A DNA stretch of 64,000 nucleotides from Desulfosediminicola flagellatus (GTDB taxonomy: Bacteria; Desulfobacterota; Desulfobulbia; Desulfobulbales; Desulfocapsaceae). The position numbers and the translations under genes are program-made. Shown here in pieces: positions 52,425 through 61,661 of this stretch. The stretch is from contig NZ_CP050698.1 of NCBI RefSeq assembly GCF_005116655.2, positions 5,124,001-5,188,000 of the forward strand, read 5' to 3'. Numbering within the stretch: position 1 is the stretch's first letter; each line of letters begins with the position of its first letter. The notes under the pieces are model-generated. The model saw nothing but the letters and a program-made list of their open reading frames with translations. It ran no database searches and was not told where the DNA came from.

Positions 52425-53576
52425 TCAGGTCCGGTCGTGTATCTGATTATATTGCAGGTCTTTACGCCCGCAATACTCGGCACGGGGTCGAATGAGCCTG
52501 TTGTCCGACCATTGTTCAAGAATATGTGAAGTCCAACCGACAATACGGCTGACCGCAAATACCGGTGTAAAGAGTTCTTTCTGCAAGCCCATGGCATCGT
52601 AGAGAGAAGCTGTGTAGAGATCCACATTTGCATATACTTTGGTCTTCTCTAAAACAACACGCTCAATTTCACGGGTAATCTCAAAAGTATTTCTCTTGTT
52701 CATGCTGCGTGTTACTTCCTCGGCGTGTGCTTTCAAAAGTGCGACCCGTGGATCTTCACAGCGATAGACACGATGCCCGAATCCCGGAATCTTGACACCA
52801 TTAGCCAACTTATCGAGAATAACCTCTTCCGCCCTCTCCGGATGCCCGATCTCCTCTATCAATTGCATAACTTCCATATTCGCACCTCCATGCAGCGGAC
52901 CTTTGAGGGTTCCGATGGCCGAAGTGACGGAAGAATAGATATCCGACATTGTTGCTGCAGTGACCCGTGCGGCAAACGTTGAGGCATTCAATTCATGATC
53001 AGCATGGAGAATCAGGGCTGCATCGAATGCTCTTTCAACAAGTGGCTCAGGTTCCTGCCCCAGCAATGTATAAAGAAAGTTATAGGCTATGCTGTGTCCG
53101 GGAACGGGTTTGATCGGCTCCAAACCATTGCGTAATCGCTGGTGAGCTGCAATCAGCAATGGAATTCTGAGTGTGAGCCTCTGCGCTTTACGCAGGCATG
53201 CATCGAGGCGTGTGTTTCCGCTTTCCGGATCCCAGTGGCCGAGCGAAGATACCGCTGTCCTGATCACCTCCATTGGAGTTGCAGCCTTAGGAAACATACG
53301 TAAAATCATTATCGTCTCAACAGGCAGAGACATTGACCCGGTAAAACCGTCAAGAAAGGCTTTGTATTCCCTTTCTCGTGGAAGACAACCATGCCAGAGC
53401 AGATAAGCCACTTCTTCAAAGCTGCTTTTCTTTGCGAGTTCCAGTGCATCATAGCCTCGATAAATAAGCCGCCCCGCTGTTCCGTCGATAAAACAGATTT
53501 CAGATTCACAGGCTACAATATCGGCAAGGCCTGCTTCTGCCATTTTGGGCGCTGCTTCGGTAATTGCTGATTTCAT
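52425..53576 (-). CDS. Citrate (or 2-methylcitrate) synthase
   Basis: 383 residues from the ATG at 53576, the usual length for the short (type I/methylcitrate) class; an in-frame ATG at 53654 would add 26 residues with no family match. ICFIDGTAGRLIYRGYD, LHADHELNASTFAARV, GTLKGPLHGGANMEVM and GFGHRVYRCEDPRVALL hold the catalytic His, His and Asp. It joins acetyl-CoA (or propionyl-CoA) and oxaloacetate. It reads into the RimK-like gene. Divergent from a sigma-54 activator. Confidence 0.93.
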   Translation of the reverse strand: MKSAITEAAPKMAEAGLADIVACESEICFIDGTAGRLIYRGYDALELAKKSSFEEVAYLLWHGCLPREREYKAFLDGFTGSMSLPVETIMILRMFPKAATPMEVIRTAVSSLGHWDPESGNTRLDACLRKAQRLTLRIPLLIAAHQRLRNGLEPIKPVPGHSIAYNFLYTLLGQEPEPLVERAFDAALILHADHELNASTFAARVTAATMSDIYSSVTSAIGTLKGPLHGGANMEVMQLIEEIGHPERAEEVILDKLANGVKIPGFGHRVYRCEDPRVALLKAHAEEVTRSMNKRNTFEITREIERVVLEKTKVYANVDLYTASLYDAMGLQKELFTPVFAVSRIVGWTSHILEQWSDNRLIRPRAEYCGRKDLQYNQIHDRT

Positions 53577-53825
53577 TCTAATTCGATTCACTCCACAATA
53601 ATTAATAATCCACTCCTGTTGACCTGTTGGCGGCTTTACACTATCAAGTTTCATGCCAACGAATCAAAAGTCGTAACACTCTGATATTATGCTGTTATTT
53701 AATTTTATCTGTATAGAAACGTCCCAGATATCGGAAATTGATTTCTTTTCTATGCCAACGTCGCTATATTTACTGATATTCAAGAAACACATTTCCGTTT
53801 TCTTCCACTCACAACAGGAACAGAC

Positions 53826-55235
53826 ATGCTTATTCGAATGGTGCTTGCCCTAGCAAATGAATCGCTGGAACGATATCTTGAGCATGAGATTTCGATGGCA
53901 GACATAGAGTTAGAAGGGGTCAGCAAATATGACGACTCCTGGCAGAGGGTCGTACGCAGTTGCGCTGATATCATCGTAATAAGTGAATCTGTTTTCCCGG
54001 AACCGGTTGAATCCGGAATTGGAGTTCTCACCTCTCTTCCGGAAGGCCCTACAACAGTAGTTCTCCACAATGATGATTCAACCGATGTTCAGGCAGGTTT
54101 TATTGCGGCCGGAGCACATTCGGCACTCTACTCAGGCATTTCGCAAACGAGGCTTACCAGCGCTCTGGAAGCAACAGTTGAAGCACGACGCCAGCTCATG
54201 CAGCTTGAATGGAACGAACATAGAAGAAAACAAAAGCCCAAAATGGCGGACTTCTCCTCGGGCAGCGAGACGATGCAACTTTTTATGCGGGAAGTACAGC
54301 AAGTGGCTGTGAGTGATTCCCTGCTGTTGATCACCGGGGAAACCGGGGTAGGAAAAGAGCATCTGGCAAAGGTAATTCATGCCGAAAGTTCACGTGCATC
54401 AGGCCCTTTTGTTGCGGTAAATACTGCGGCATTACCTGAACAACTCCTCGAAAGTGAACTCTTCGGGCATAAGCAGGGTGCCTTTACCGGCGCAACGCGC
54501 TCACGCCGCGGTGCTTTTGAACAGGCACACGGCGGAACAATCTTTCTTGATGAAATCGGAGAGATGCCACTTCACCTGCAAACCAAGTTACTTCGTGTTC
54601 TGCAGGACTATGAAATACGTCCACTCGGAGCAGAAAAATCATCATGGGTGGATACCAGGGTGATCGCCGCCACCAATCGTAATCTTGAAGAAGATGTCGA
54701 GAATGGCATTTTCAGAAAAGACCTTTATTACCGACTCAGTGTTGTGCGGCTGCAGATACCACCCTTAAGCATGAGAAGTGTGGATATACCTCATCTGGCA
54801 CGCAAATTTGTGACTGACTTCAAATTGAAAATTCGAAGAGATGTACATCATATCTCAGACTCGGCCATGGAAGCGTTATGTCGTTACGACTGGCCTGGCA
54901 ACGTCCGTGAGTTAATGAATGTTATTGAACGCTCCATGCTGTTATGCCAGGGAAAAACTATCAGGGTTGAAGACCTGCCATCCACCTTTCAGACGGTAAG
55001 CGATACATCTGGAACACAACCGGACGGCCCTCACCTTCCGCAGGATTGGGAACAGAAGACACTTGTCGAAGTGGTACAGCGTGTTCAGGAACAAACTGAA
55101 AAATGTTACCTGGAAATGATTTTGCAGAAAAAGCAGGGGCGAATCAAACACACTGCCGAGCACGCAGGAATTACAACCCGAAGCCTGTATAATAAGATGC
55201 GAAAGTATGGCCTTAGAAAAGAAGATTACAATTAA
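53826..55235 (+). CDS. Sigma-54 activator (AAA+, Fis-type) with degenerate receiver
   Basis: 469 residues. N-terminal alpha/beta domain (1-125) like a receiver but without an obvious phospho-Asp site. AAA+ core: GETGVGKEHLAKVIH (Walker A), ELFGHKQGAFTGAT (sigma-54 contact GAFTGA), GGTIFLDEIGEM (Walker B), and R fingers in FRKDLYYRLSVV. C-terminal Fis-type helix-turn-helix (HAGITTRSLYNKMRKYG). It should activate sigma-54 promoters, possibly the divergent citrate synthase operon, although I found no good -24/-12 box there. Terminator-like hairpins follow at 55264. Confidence 0.93.
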   Translation: MLIRMVLALANESLERYLEHEISMADIELEGVSKYDDSWQRVVRSCADIIVISESVFPEPVESGIGVLTSLPEGPTTVVLHNDDSTDVQAGFIAAGAHSALYSGISQTRLTSALEATVEARRQLMQLEWNEHRRKQKPKMADFSSGSETMQLFMREVQQVAVSDSLLLITGETGVGKEHLAKVIHAESSRASGPFVAVNTAALPEQLLESELFGHKQGAFTGATRSRRGAFEQAHGGTIFLDEIGEMPLHLQTKLLRVLQDYEIRPLGAEKSSWVDTRVIAATNRNLEEDVENGIFRKDLYYRLSVVRLQIPPLSMRSVDIPHLARKFVTDFKLKIRRDVHHISDSAMEALCRYDWPGNVRELMNVIERSMLLCQGKTIRVEDLPSTFQTVSDTSGTQPDGPHLPQDWEQKTLVEVVQRVQEQTEKCYLEMILQKKQGRIKHTAEHAGITTRSLYNKMRKYGLRKEDYN

Positions 55236-55263
55236 TGTCGCCATCTCCTGCAATATGCATTTC

Positions 55264-55299
55264 AGCCGGCCTGCTGAGTAGAAGATCTGCAGGTCGGCT
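55264..55299 (+). terminator. Stem-loop after the sigma-54 activator
   Basis: AGCCGGCCTGC and GCAGGTCGGCT (one G-U pair) around a 14-nt loop; a second hairpin TTACCTTG-CCGGTT-CAAGGTAA is at 55309-55330. Little T-tract. Confidence 0.5.
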
Positions 55300-55426
55300 T
55301 ATCAAGCTTTACCTTGCCGGTTCAAGGTAAACAGAATGAGGCACTTCCCGCTAAGACAGAGACAACGAATCGTCGGCTTATTGATCGGGATCACTGTCAA
55401 TATTCCGCCAAATCTCCCTAATCAGC

Positions 55427-56107
55427 TCAGGCAACTTCGTACTTATACCCCACGCCATACACAGATCGAATCATCTCAATATCTGGTGCAACCTGCGATA
55501 TTTTCTTACGTAGATTTTTGATGTGGCTGTCTATTGTCCTGTCACAAACTATGCGGCGATCGGTGTAAATACTGTCCATCAACTGGTCGCGTGTGAAAAT
55601 TCGTCCGGGCTTTTCATAGAGAATCTTCAGCAATTGAAACTCTACTGCGGTGAGATCGAGTTCACGCCCCTGAAGGGTTGCGAGATAACGATCTGAATCC
55701 AGATCGATAAGCTGGCCTGTCTGTACAGTTCCACTACTCCGACGAAGCACCGCCTTGACCCTCGCCATAACTTCACGAGGACTAAAAGGTTTACAGATAT
55801 AATCATCGGCTCCGAGTTCAAGACCGAGCAGCCGGTCTATCTCTTCGACCCGTGCTGTCACCATAATAATCGGCACACTTGAAAAGCTGCGCAGCTCTTT
55901 ACATATATCCAGCCCGTCTTTACCGGGCAGCATCAGATCCAGTAGAATGAGTATCGGCTTGTTCTTCTTCACCCAGTCGGCAACTAATGTACCATCACTG
56001 AGACAGGCTGTTGCATAGCCTGACTGATGAAGATAGTCCCGGTGGAGATCAGCCAGCCGCTGTTCATCTTCCACAATGAGAATTGTTTTTTCCATTTCTG
56101 TAGCCAT
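55427..56107 (-). CDS. OmpR-family response regulator (BaeR-like)
   Basis: 226 residues. Receiver with Asp57 in ILLDLMLPG and the acidic pair VEDE; winged-helix output (LDSDRYLATLQGRELDLTAVEF, RTIDSHIKNLRKKI, VYGVGYKYEV). It resembles BaeR in sequence style. Encoded 4 nt after the cognate kinase. DNA targets are unknown; the divergent EF-hand gene and its own operon share the 437-bp upstream region and are candidates. Confidence 0.93.
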   Translation of the reverse strand: MATEMEKTILIVEDEQRLADLHRDYLHQSGYATACLSDGTLVADWVKKNKPILILLDLMLPGKDGLDICKELRSFSSVPIIMVTARVEEIDRLLGLELGADDYICKPFSPREVMARVKAVLRRSSGTVQTGQLIDLDSDRYLATLQGRELDLTAVEFQLLKILYEKPGRIFTRDQLMDSIYTDRRIVCDRTIDSHIKNLRKKISQVAPDIEMIRSVYGVGYKYEVA

Positions 56108-56111
56108 GTTA

Positions 56112-57533
56112 TCAACTGAGAGGAAGCTCTATGCGAATTCCAAGTCCACCATATGGTGACGCATAGGCGGTTATATTTCCTAAATGTGCTTCTACGATAT
56201 TAAGACAGATTGCCAGGCCGAGCCCGGCGCCATTACCTTCACGGTTACGTGACGGATCTGCCCGAAAAAGTTTGTCAAAAAGTTTTGGCAGTTGTGCTTC
56301 ACCAACTCCGGGTGACGAATCCTCGAACACTATCGTAACGTATTCATTGTCATGCGTTATCCGTACTTCGAGTTTTCCAGGTACATCCGTATAGCGTAAA
56401 CTGTTTTCAAGTACGTTGGTGAAGAGTTGATGCAACCGGTCCGGGTCTCCGAGCAGTGAACCTGGAAAATTCTCTGGTAAATCGGCAGCCAGCTCAATTC
56501 CTTTTGTCAAAAACCGCTGTTCAAACAACTCAACAGTTCCTCCAAGAATACCCACCGGATTTACAGCAACGCGTTTATATGTCAAAGCACCTATATCAGA
56601 CATAGAAAGTTCATACAGGTCATTTACCAACCGTTGCAAATGCATGATCTCACTATGAAGAGGATCAAGTGTCGCTGGCCCCATCTCACGTACTCCGTCC
56701 TGCAGCGCCTCAACTTCTCCCCGCAACACGGCAAGCGGCGTTCGCAGTTCATGCGAGATGTCTGCAACCCATTGCTGACGGGATTTCTCGTTTTTCTCAA
56801 GGGTCATTGCAAGAATGTTAAAATGTTCTGAGAGCTGCCCCAGCTCATCTCCAGTGGTAACAGGAATACGTGTCGAGAATTTTCCGCCTATAAGTCCGAG
56901 TGTTCCATCAGTCAGCTGTCGTATCGGTCTAAGCAAATGGATGGCTACAGGAAACGAAAGCAAAATGGAAACAGCCAGCATAACCAGCGTAACTAATGCA
57001 AACGTTTCAGTCTGCTGCTCCACAAATCGCAAATCACCTGATGCAGATATCTCCATTACCGGGGCCAGCCCCAGATACCCAATCGTTTTTCCCTGGCGGG
57101 TAATATCCAGCAATTTGAGATCATTGCTATCGCCGGGAGGCCCACCGATTATTTTGTGTTTGTCTGCATTATACAAAACGATTCGCCCCCTTATGCCCTC
57201 TGGATCATGCGGAGGTCCTATATGACCTGCAGGGAAAGGTTTTCGGCCTGAATCCATTCTCGGCATAGGCCTCCCGGGTGTCAAAAAGACTTCGCTGTGA
57301 ATACGAAACCACAGGGGGTAATTGTCTTCCAGAAAATCCCAGCTCCCCTGTTCCGCATAATACCCTGAGAGGCGATCTGCCAGCTGATCCAGTTGAGCCA
57401 GTTCCTGGTTTTTAACATAGTTAAGAAAACCGCGATCAAAGCTCCATTGCAAAAAGACAAATAATCCGGCAGCGACCACTGTACTTGTGAGCAGTAAGGT
57501 AAAGAACAGCTTATGTTTTATCTTGATTTTCAA
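56112..57533 (-). CDS. HAMP sensor histidine kinase (BaeS-like)
   Basis: 473 residues. Two membrane helices (about 10-30 and about 177-198) flank a periplasmic loop of about 145 residues rich in Pro/Gly/His (RPMPRMDSGRKPFPAGHIG, PPHDPEG), possibly metal- or ion-sensing. HAMP, then H-box WVADISHELRTPLAVLRGE, N-box VLENSLRYTD, and G boxes EDSSPGVGE and GNGAGLGLAIC. First gene of the two-gene operon with the regulator. Divergent from the EF-hand protein. Confidence 0.93.
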   Translation of the reverse strand: MKIKIKHKLFFTLLLTSTVVAAGLFVFLQWSFDRGFLNYVKNQELAQLDQLADRLSGYYAEQGSWDFLEDNYPLWFRIHSEVFLTPGRPMPRMDSGRKPFPAGHIGPPHDPEGIRGRIVLYNADKHKIIGGPPGDSNDLKLLDITRQGKTIGYLGLAPVMEISASGDLRFVEQQTETFALVTLVMLAVSILLSFPVAIHLLRPIRQLTDGTLGLIGGKFSTRIPVTTGDELGQLSEHFNILAMTLEKNEKSRQQWVADISHELRTPLAVLRGEVEALQDGVREMGPATLDPLHSEIMHLQRLVNDLYELSMSDIGALTYKRVAVNPVGILGGTVELFEQRFLTKGIELAADLPENFPGSLLGDPDRLHQLFTNVLENSLRYTDVPGKLEVRITHDNEYVTIVFEDSSPGVGEAQLPKLFDKLFRADPSRNREGNGAGLGLAICLNIVEAHLGNITAYASPYGGLGIRIELPLS

Positions 57534-57970
57534 CTGATCTCCTTAAATATCGTAGCAACATCGTCCTGAACATCTCTCATCGAAAATACTCATATCGCAT
57601 TCTTTGGGGTACCATTTCCAGATTACCTCCTAACATCAATTCAGTCAGCATACTGCACAAATGTGGAAGAAATATGAATTGTATACATTTATGACTTTCT
57701 CATATCTTTTTATGTGGTCAATCCTTGTTGAAATGGTAGGTAAAAAAAAATCAGCTGAATATACAGCTACAGAAAAACACTCTCCTCCATATTTCCTGCA
57801 TAATTGCATTCTACACTGAGAATGGACAGGTGAACTGACACAGCCAGCTTTTCATCAGATTACCTCCAGATTCACACCTGCCTCTATAAAAGCGCGAAAA
57901 TGACTATGGGATATTTCGTATCGTATGTATTGGAGGGCTTTTCAATGCCATTCAAACAAGGAGGGAACTC
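57534..57970. other. Divergent promoter region of the two-component system and EF-hand gene
   Basis: 437 bp, no gene. The 12-mer CAGATTACCTCC occurs twice, at 57619-57630 and 57856-57867, one near each promoter; it might be a site for the response regulator. No sigma-28 or other clear box found. Confidence 0.45.
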
Positions 57971-58438
57971 ATGATCAGTATTATCAATAGTTCTAACCAA
58001 ATAATGGCGACTATGCGCAGCGCGACGCAGCGACATCCGCCACCACCTGACAAAGATGTTTTCAAGCTTTCTGACACCGACAGTGATGGTCAGGTGTCCG
58101 CTACTGAACTTGAAACTCTGACAAATGAAATAGAAGAACTAACCGGCAATACAATACAAGCAGATGAGGCTCTCAGCGAGTTTGATGCTGATCAGAATGG
58201 AAGTCTCAGCGGCGAAGAATTACTGGACCTGCTAACCGGCAATGGATTTTCTCCCCCCTTGCAGATGCTAAATGGAGAAAATGGCGAGACAGGTTCGCAA
58301 CCGCCACCACCGCCTGATCAGGTTCTCGCGTCCTACGCTGTAAACTCTGGTGACGACCTCATTCTACTGCTCATTGATCGCCTACAGCAATCCGGTGTAA
58401 GCGAAGAGAACCTGGGAGGAATTAACATAATAACCTGA
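57971..58438 (+). CDS. EF-hand calcium-binding protein
   Basis: 155 residues. Two canonical EF-hand loops: DTDSDGQVSATE (about 35-46) and DADQNGSLSGEE (about 73-84), each with Asp at 1, 3, 5 and Glu at 12. Pro-rich stretches (HPPPPDK, QPPPPPDQ) flank them. No signal peptide, though the Ser/Asn-rich start resembles secreted EF-hand proteins of other Proteobacteria. AAGGAGGG precedes the ATG. It reads away from the two-component operon, which suggests control by that pair or a calcium-responsive circuit. Confidence 0.88.
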   Translation: MISIINSSNQIMATMRSATQRHPPPPDKDVFKLSDTDSDGQVSATELETLTNEIEELTGNTIQADEALSEFDADQNGSLSGEELLDLLTGNGFSPPLQMLNGENGETGSQPPPPPDQVLASYAVNSGDDLILLLIDRLQQSGVSEENLGGINIIT

Positions 58439-58678
58439 TGAGATCCAAACAAAACCATACACATTCATAAAAGCCTCATTGGATAACGATCTATCCCATT
58501 TGTTGCAATGAGATGACTACTTACTACCACTCCTCAATTTTCCATATCACGATCTGCTGAACTTGATATGGCAATTTTAAAAGAACATGGAAATACATAA
58601 GAATGATAAGGAAAAACGGGAGACAGGGAGACTGTTTAGCCAGTGTACTTGGAGGCTGGTAATTAAAGATAAAAGAAA

Positions 58679-58716
58679 AGGTCTGCGCAGATTAGAAGAA
58701 CCATCTGCGCAGACCT
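58679..58716 (+). terminator. Stem-loop (14 bp) downstream of the EF-hand gene
   Basis: AGGTCTGCGCAGAT, loop TAGAAGAACC, ATCTGCGCAGACCT, perfect. 240 bp after the EF-hand stop. The following CGTTCTTC is only weakly T-rich. It also lies inside a 74-codon frame that I do not accept as a gene. Confidence 0.6.
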
Positions 58717-59471
58717 CGTTCTTCACTGAGTTACACTACATTCAAGGGGGGGGGGAGAAGAGTGTACCCAGGAAGCTTAATAAGCTTTCATATCGTTTCG
58801 GTTTTTACTAGTCTTTTTTTGAAGACTGCCGTCATCTATGATCTTCATTTCCTTCTAGACAACGGGGATCCATTCAAAACCAGGCACTAATATCATTACC
58901 CTTTCCGTCATCTCTTCGATCACAATAATTGTTACGTTTAAAACCGCCACGTCCACAGCCGCCGACATCATAATTGCCATGCGTGCTAAAAATACTTTAA
59001 GAGTTGCTCAGCTATTAACAGAACGTTTGGAGCCGGAAAAGGTTACAGAAAAATCGTATAGTTAATAATATCAAGTGTTCATGCAGCATAAAACTGTTGA
59101 TCTGACAGCCACTGTGAAAATTGTAAAGAAACGAGTAACTATTCAGCAGCACCCCATCTGCCCCCGATCGGGACGCTTCGCATAGGCATACTATAGCCAA
59201 TCGCCCCGCTTGAGGCCATCTTGAGCACTGCTAAACAGTTACAGCCTGCAAAGAAATGACGATTCCATGACAACACCCTAACAAACTATCAGACTAAGCT
59301 TTCTTTAATACAGAGTGATTATCTGATACACTCTCGTATGAAATCAGGGTAGCCAGAGATTGGATTAAATATCATGACCGATAAAGATATGACAGACCAG
59401 CACATGTTGCTGTTACCATCCGGCTGAGTCTAAGGGTCTATCGGAAACCGTGTTTGTAAGTAGATATTTTT
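58717..59471. other. Intergenic, 755 bp, no gene supported
   Basis: A G10 run at 58746-58755. A frame near 58880-59065 gives a short peptide with no start and no family. No terminator or promoter assigned. The region looks like decayed sequence. Confidence 0.45.
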
Positions 59472-61661
59472 CTATTGTCTATAAATAGAGTCAGCCAGAG
59501 CCTTTTGAATTGCTTCACTTATATTACGCAGCGTGTAGGGTTTTGAAACGTATTGACTGATACCGAGTCGCTCTGCCTCATCAATCCGTTCCTTCTGGGA
59601 ATAGCCGCTGACTATTATGACTCTCTGGTTCGGAAGAAACTCTAGAATCCGTTTATAGGTCTCAAGTCCATCAATCCCATTTGGCATGATCATGTCCAGC
59701 AAAACCAAATCTGCCCTGTTTTTTCTGAGATATTCTATCGCTGCCTCTCCGCTATCAGCTGTCGTGACAGTATAGTTGAGATGTTGGAGAATTTCTAAAG
59801 CTATCTGCCGCTGATTTTCTATATCATCAACAACAAGAATAGATTCTCCATTACCTTTCACCGGGTCTTTCTTTCCCGTTTCGGCCTGCTGTGCTTTATC
59901 CCCTCCCTGCAAGGGAAGGTAAATATGAAAGCTCGTCCCTTTCCCTTCCGTACTTTCAACACGTACAGCCCCGTTGTGATCCATGACAGTTCCCCAGACA
60001 ATAGCCAGTCCTAGACCTGTGCCACTACGCCCGAGCATCTTTCCTGTAAAGAATGGATCGAATATCTTCTGCAGCATATCTTCAGGAATGCCGGCCCCGG
60101 TATCTGCTATGGTCAACTCGACATAATCACCTGCACGCCAGACCGGCCACCCCTGAGGATGACTCAACAAGGAGATTACCTCAAGACTGATAGTAATTGT
60201 CCCGCCATCCGGCATCGACTCGATGCCATTGTTAACAATATTCATGAGAACATTTGAGAGGTGAACAGCCGATCCCAGTACAGGTAAAAAAATCGGATCT
60301 TCCGGACTGACTATTTTCACATTACTGTGGCTTCTAAGTAATGCTCTACATTCAGCACTCTCGACATATTCCTTGACGATATTTCCAAGATCCACCGTTT
60401 GCTCAATGTTAAGTCCACGACGTGCAAGAGTGAGCAGGTCTCTGACGATGGCAGCAGATTTTCGACCAGCTGTCCTGATAGTTTCCAAAGGTTTGCGCAT
60501 TTCGGAATCGGCAGCAAGGTTGGCAAGAAGAAGATCCGGGTAACTGACGATCCCGGATAGGATGTTGTTCAGATCATGGGCAACGCTTCCTGCAAGAACT
60601 CCGACCGCCTCCATTTTTTGCGCCTGCTGAAGACTTTTCAGCATCTCTTCGCGCTCTTCCTCGGCCTTTTTAATTTCGCTGATATCTGTTGAAATTGTCA
60701 ATTTTGCCCGATTGACATTCGGCCACGACACCACTTTTTCTCGATTCAAAATCCATTTGTTGATTGCGGGATCCCAGAATTCCCAGACAATTACCTTGTC
60801 AGATGTAATTGAGGAAGTGAGAAATTCGGGAATTTTACAGTTTTGGCAGGGCAAATTTTCGTGTCGTAGATATTTGTAACAGGGCTTGCCGGTAGTGGCG
60901 CACGGTAAAGAGCTTGCTGATTTTCTGTTTACATACAAGATATCATAGGTCTCCATATCGACAACATAGATATGGGCATCAATTCCATCAAGCACTGCTT
61001 CAAATCGTATATGGGCTTCCTGTAGTTGCTCATTTGCACTCCGCAGAGCAGCCGTCTTTTTTCGAATTCGTCCTTCCAGGCTTGTGTTTAATATATCGAG
61101 TTCTTTTGTTAAATAGAGATTATTAAGCCGACCGACAGCCATGTTTACAATCTGATCAAGAAGAAATAACCCGGAAGTGTGGTAGTTCTGACTCGATTCC
61201 CTGTCAAAGAAGAGAAAAATGCCATTGTGATAATCATGACAAGAGAAGGGAATAATTGTAACAGAGGTTGCTGTAAAGCCCTGCGTATTAAGGGTTGTTG
61301 CAATCCCATCCATGGAATGTGAGACAAACGGACCGGCATCGAGTTCCTCACATATTTCCGGACCGATAATGATAGGATAACCGATGTTCTCATCATCAGA
61401 AAAGGAGCAATAGGAGCTGATACACTCGACATTACCCTCTACAAGTTGGCCACAGGTTACAAAAGGATAATTTTTCAGAATCGAGGCTCTTTCAAGCACA
61501 TTGGTCAGAACATCCAGAGGATCTTTCATTCCCTGGATTGCTTCAGCTACCAGGCCAAGCAGCATAGCATCTTCCGCTCTTTCAGAAAGTTGGGAATTTT
61601 CCTGTTCAAGAACTGCGATTGCGGCCTGTAAAACCTCTATCTTTTTAAGGGGATCATCCAT
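59472..61661 (-). CDS. Hybrid histidine kinase (GAF-like, PAS, HisKA, HATPase, receiver)
   Basis: 729 residues. N-terminal coiled coil (5-30) and GAF-like domain (about 35-180), a second coiled coil, a PAS domain (about 220-330) with a Cys cluster KPCYKYLRHENLPCQNCK, H-box with His362 (GSVAHDLNNILSG), HATPase (MNIVNNGIESM, ADTGAGIPED, GTGLGLAIV), and a C-terminal receiver (Asp656 in LVLLDMIMP). No membrane helix; cytosolic. Its ATG shares one base with the TGA of the alpha/beta hydrolase (TGATG), so the two are co-translated. The three-Cys PAS could bind heme-free metal or an Fe-S centre. Confidence 0.92.
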   Translation of the reverse strand: MDDPLKKIEVLQAAIAVLEQENSQLSERAEDAMLLGLVAEAIQGMKDPLDVLTNVLERASILKNYPFVTCGQLVEGNVECISSYCSFSDDENIGYPIIIGPEICEELDAGPFVSHSMDGIATTLNTQGFTATSVTIIPFSCHDYHNGIFLFFDRESSQNYHTSGLFLLDQIVNMAVGRLNNLYLTKELDILNTSLEGRIRKKTAALRSANEQLQEAHIRFEAVLDGIDAHIYVVDMETYDILYVNRKSASSLPCATTGKPCYKYLRHENLPCQNCKIPEFLTSSITSDKVIVWEFWDPAINKWILNREKVVSWPNVNRAKLTISTDISEIKKAEEEREEMLKSLQQAQKMEAVGVLAGSVAHDLNNILSGIVSYPDLLLANLAADSEMRKPLETIRTAGRKSAAIVRDLLTLARRGLNIEQTVDLGNIVKEYVESAECRALLRSHSNVKIVSPEDPIFLPVLGSAVHLSNVLMNIVNNGIESMPDGGTITISLEVISLLSHPQGWPVWRAGDYVELTIADTGAGIPEDMLQKIFDPFFTGKMLGRSGTGLGLAIVWGTVMDHNGAVRVESTEGKGTSFHIYLPLQGGDKAQQAETGKKDPVKGNGESILVVDDIENQRQIALEILQHLNYTVTTADSGEAAIEYLRKNRADLVLLDMIMPNGIDGLETYKRILEFLPNQRVIIVSGYSQKERIDEAERLGISQYVSKPYTLRNISEAIQKALADSIYRQ

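Noticed and set aside
53577..53825. Possible sigma-54 promoter (TTGGCATGAAACTTGAT on the minus strand) for citrate synthase
   Set aside because: The -12 element reads TTGAT instead of TTGC(A/T), so the invariant GC is missing. I leave the sigma-54 link as a guess from gene arrangement.
58587..58811. A 74-codon plus frame containing a stem-loop and the G10 run
   Set aside because: The frame is interrupted by structural DNA features and has no family or ribosome site.
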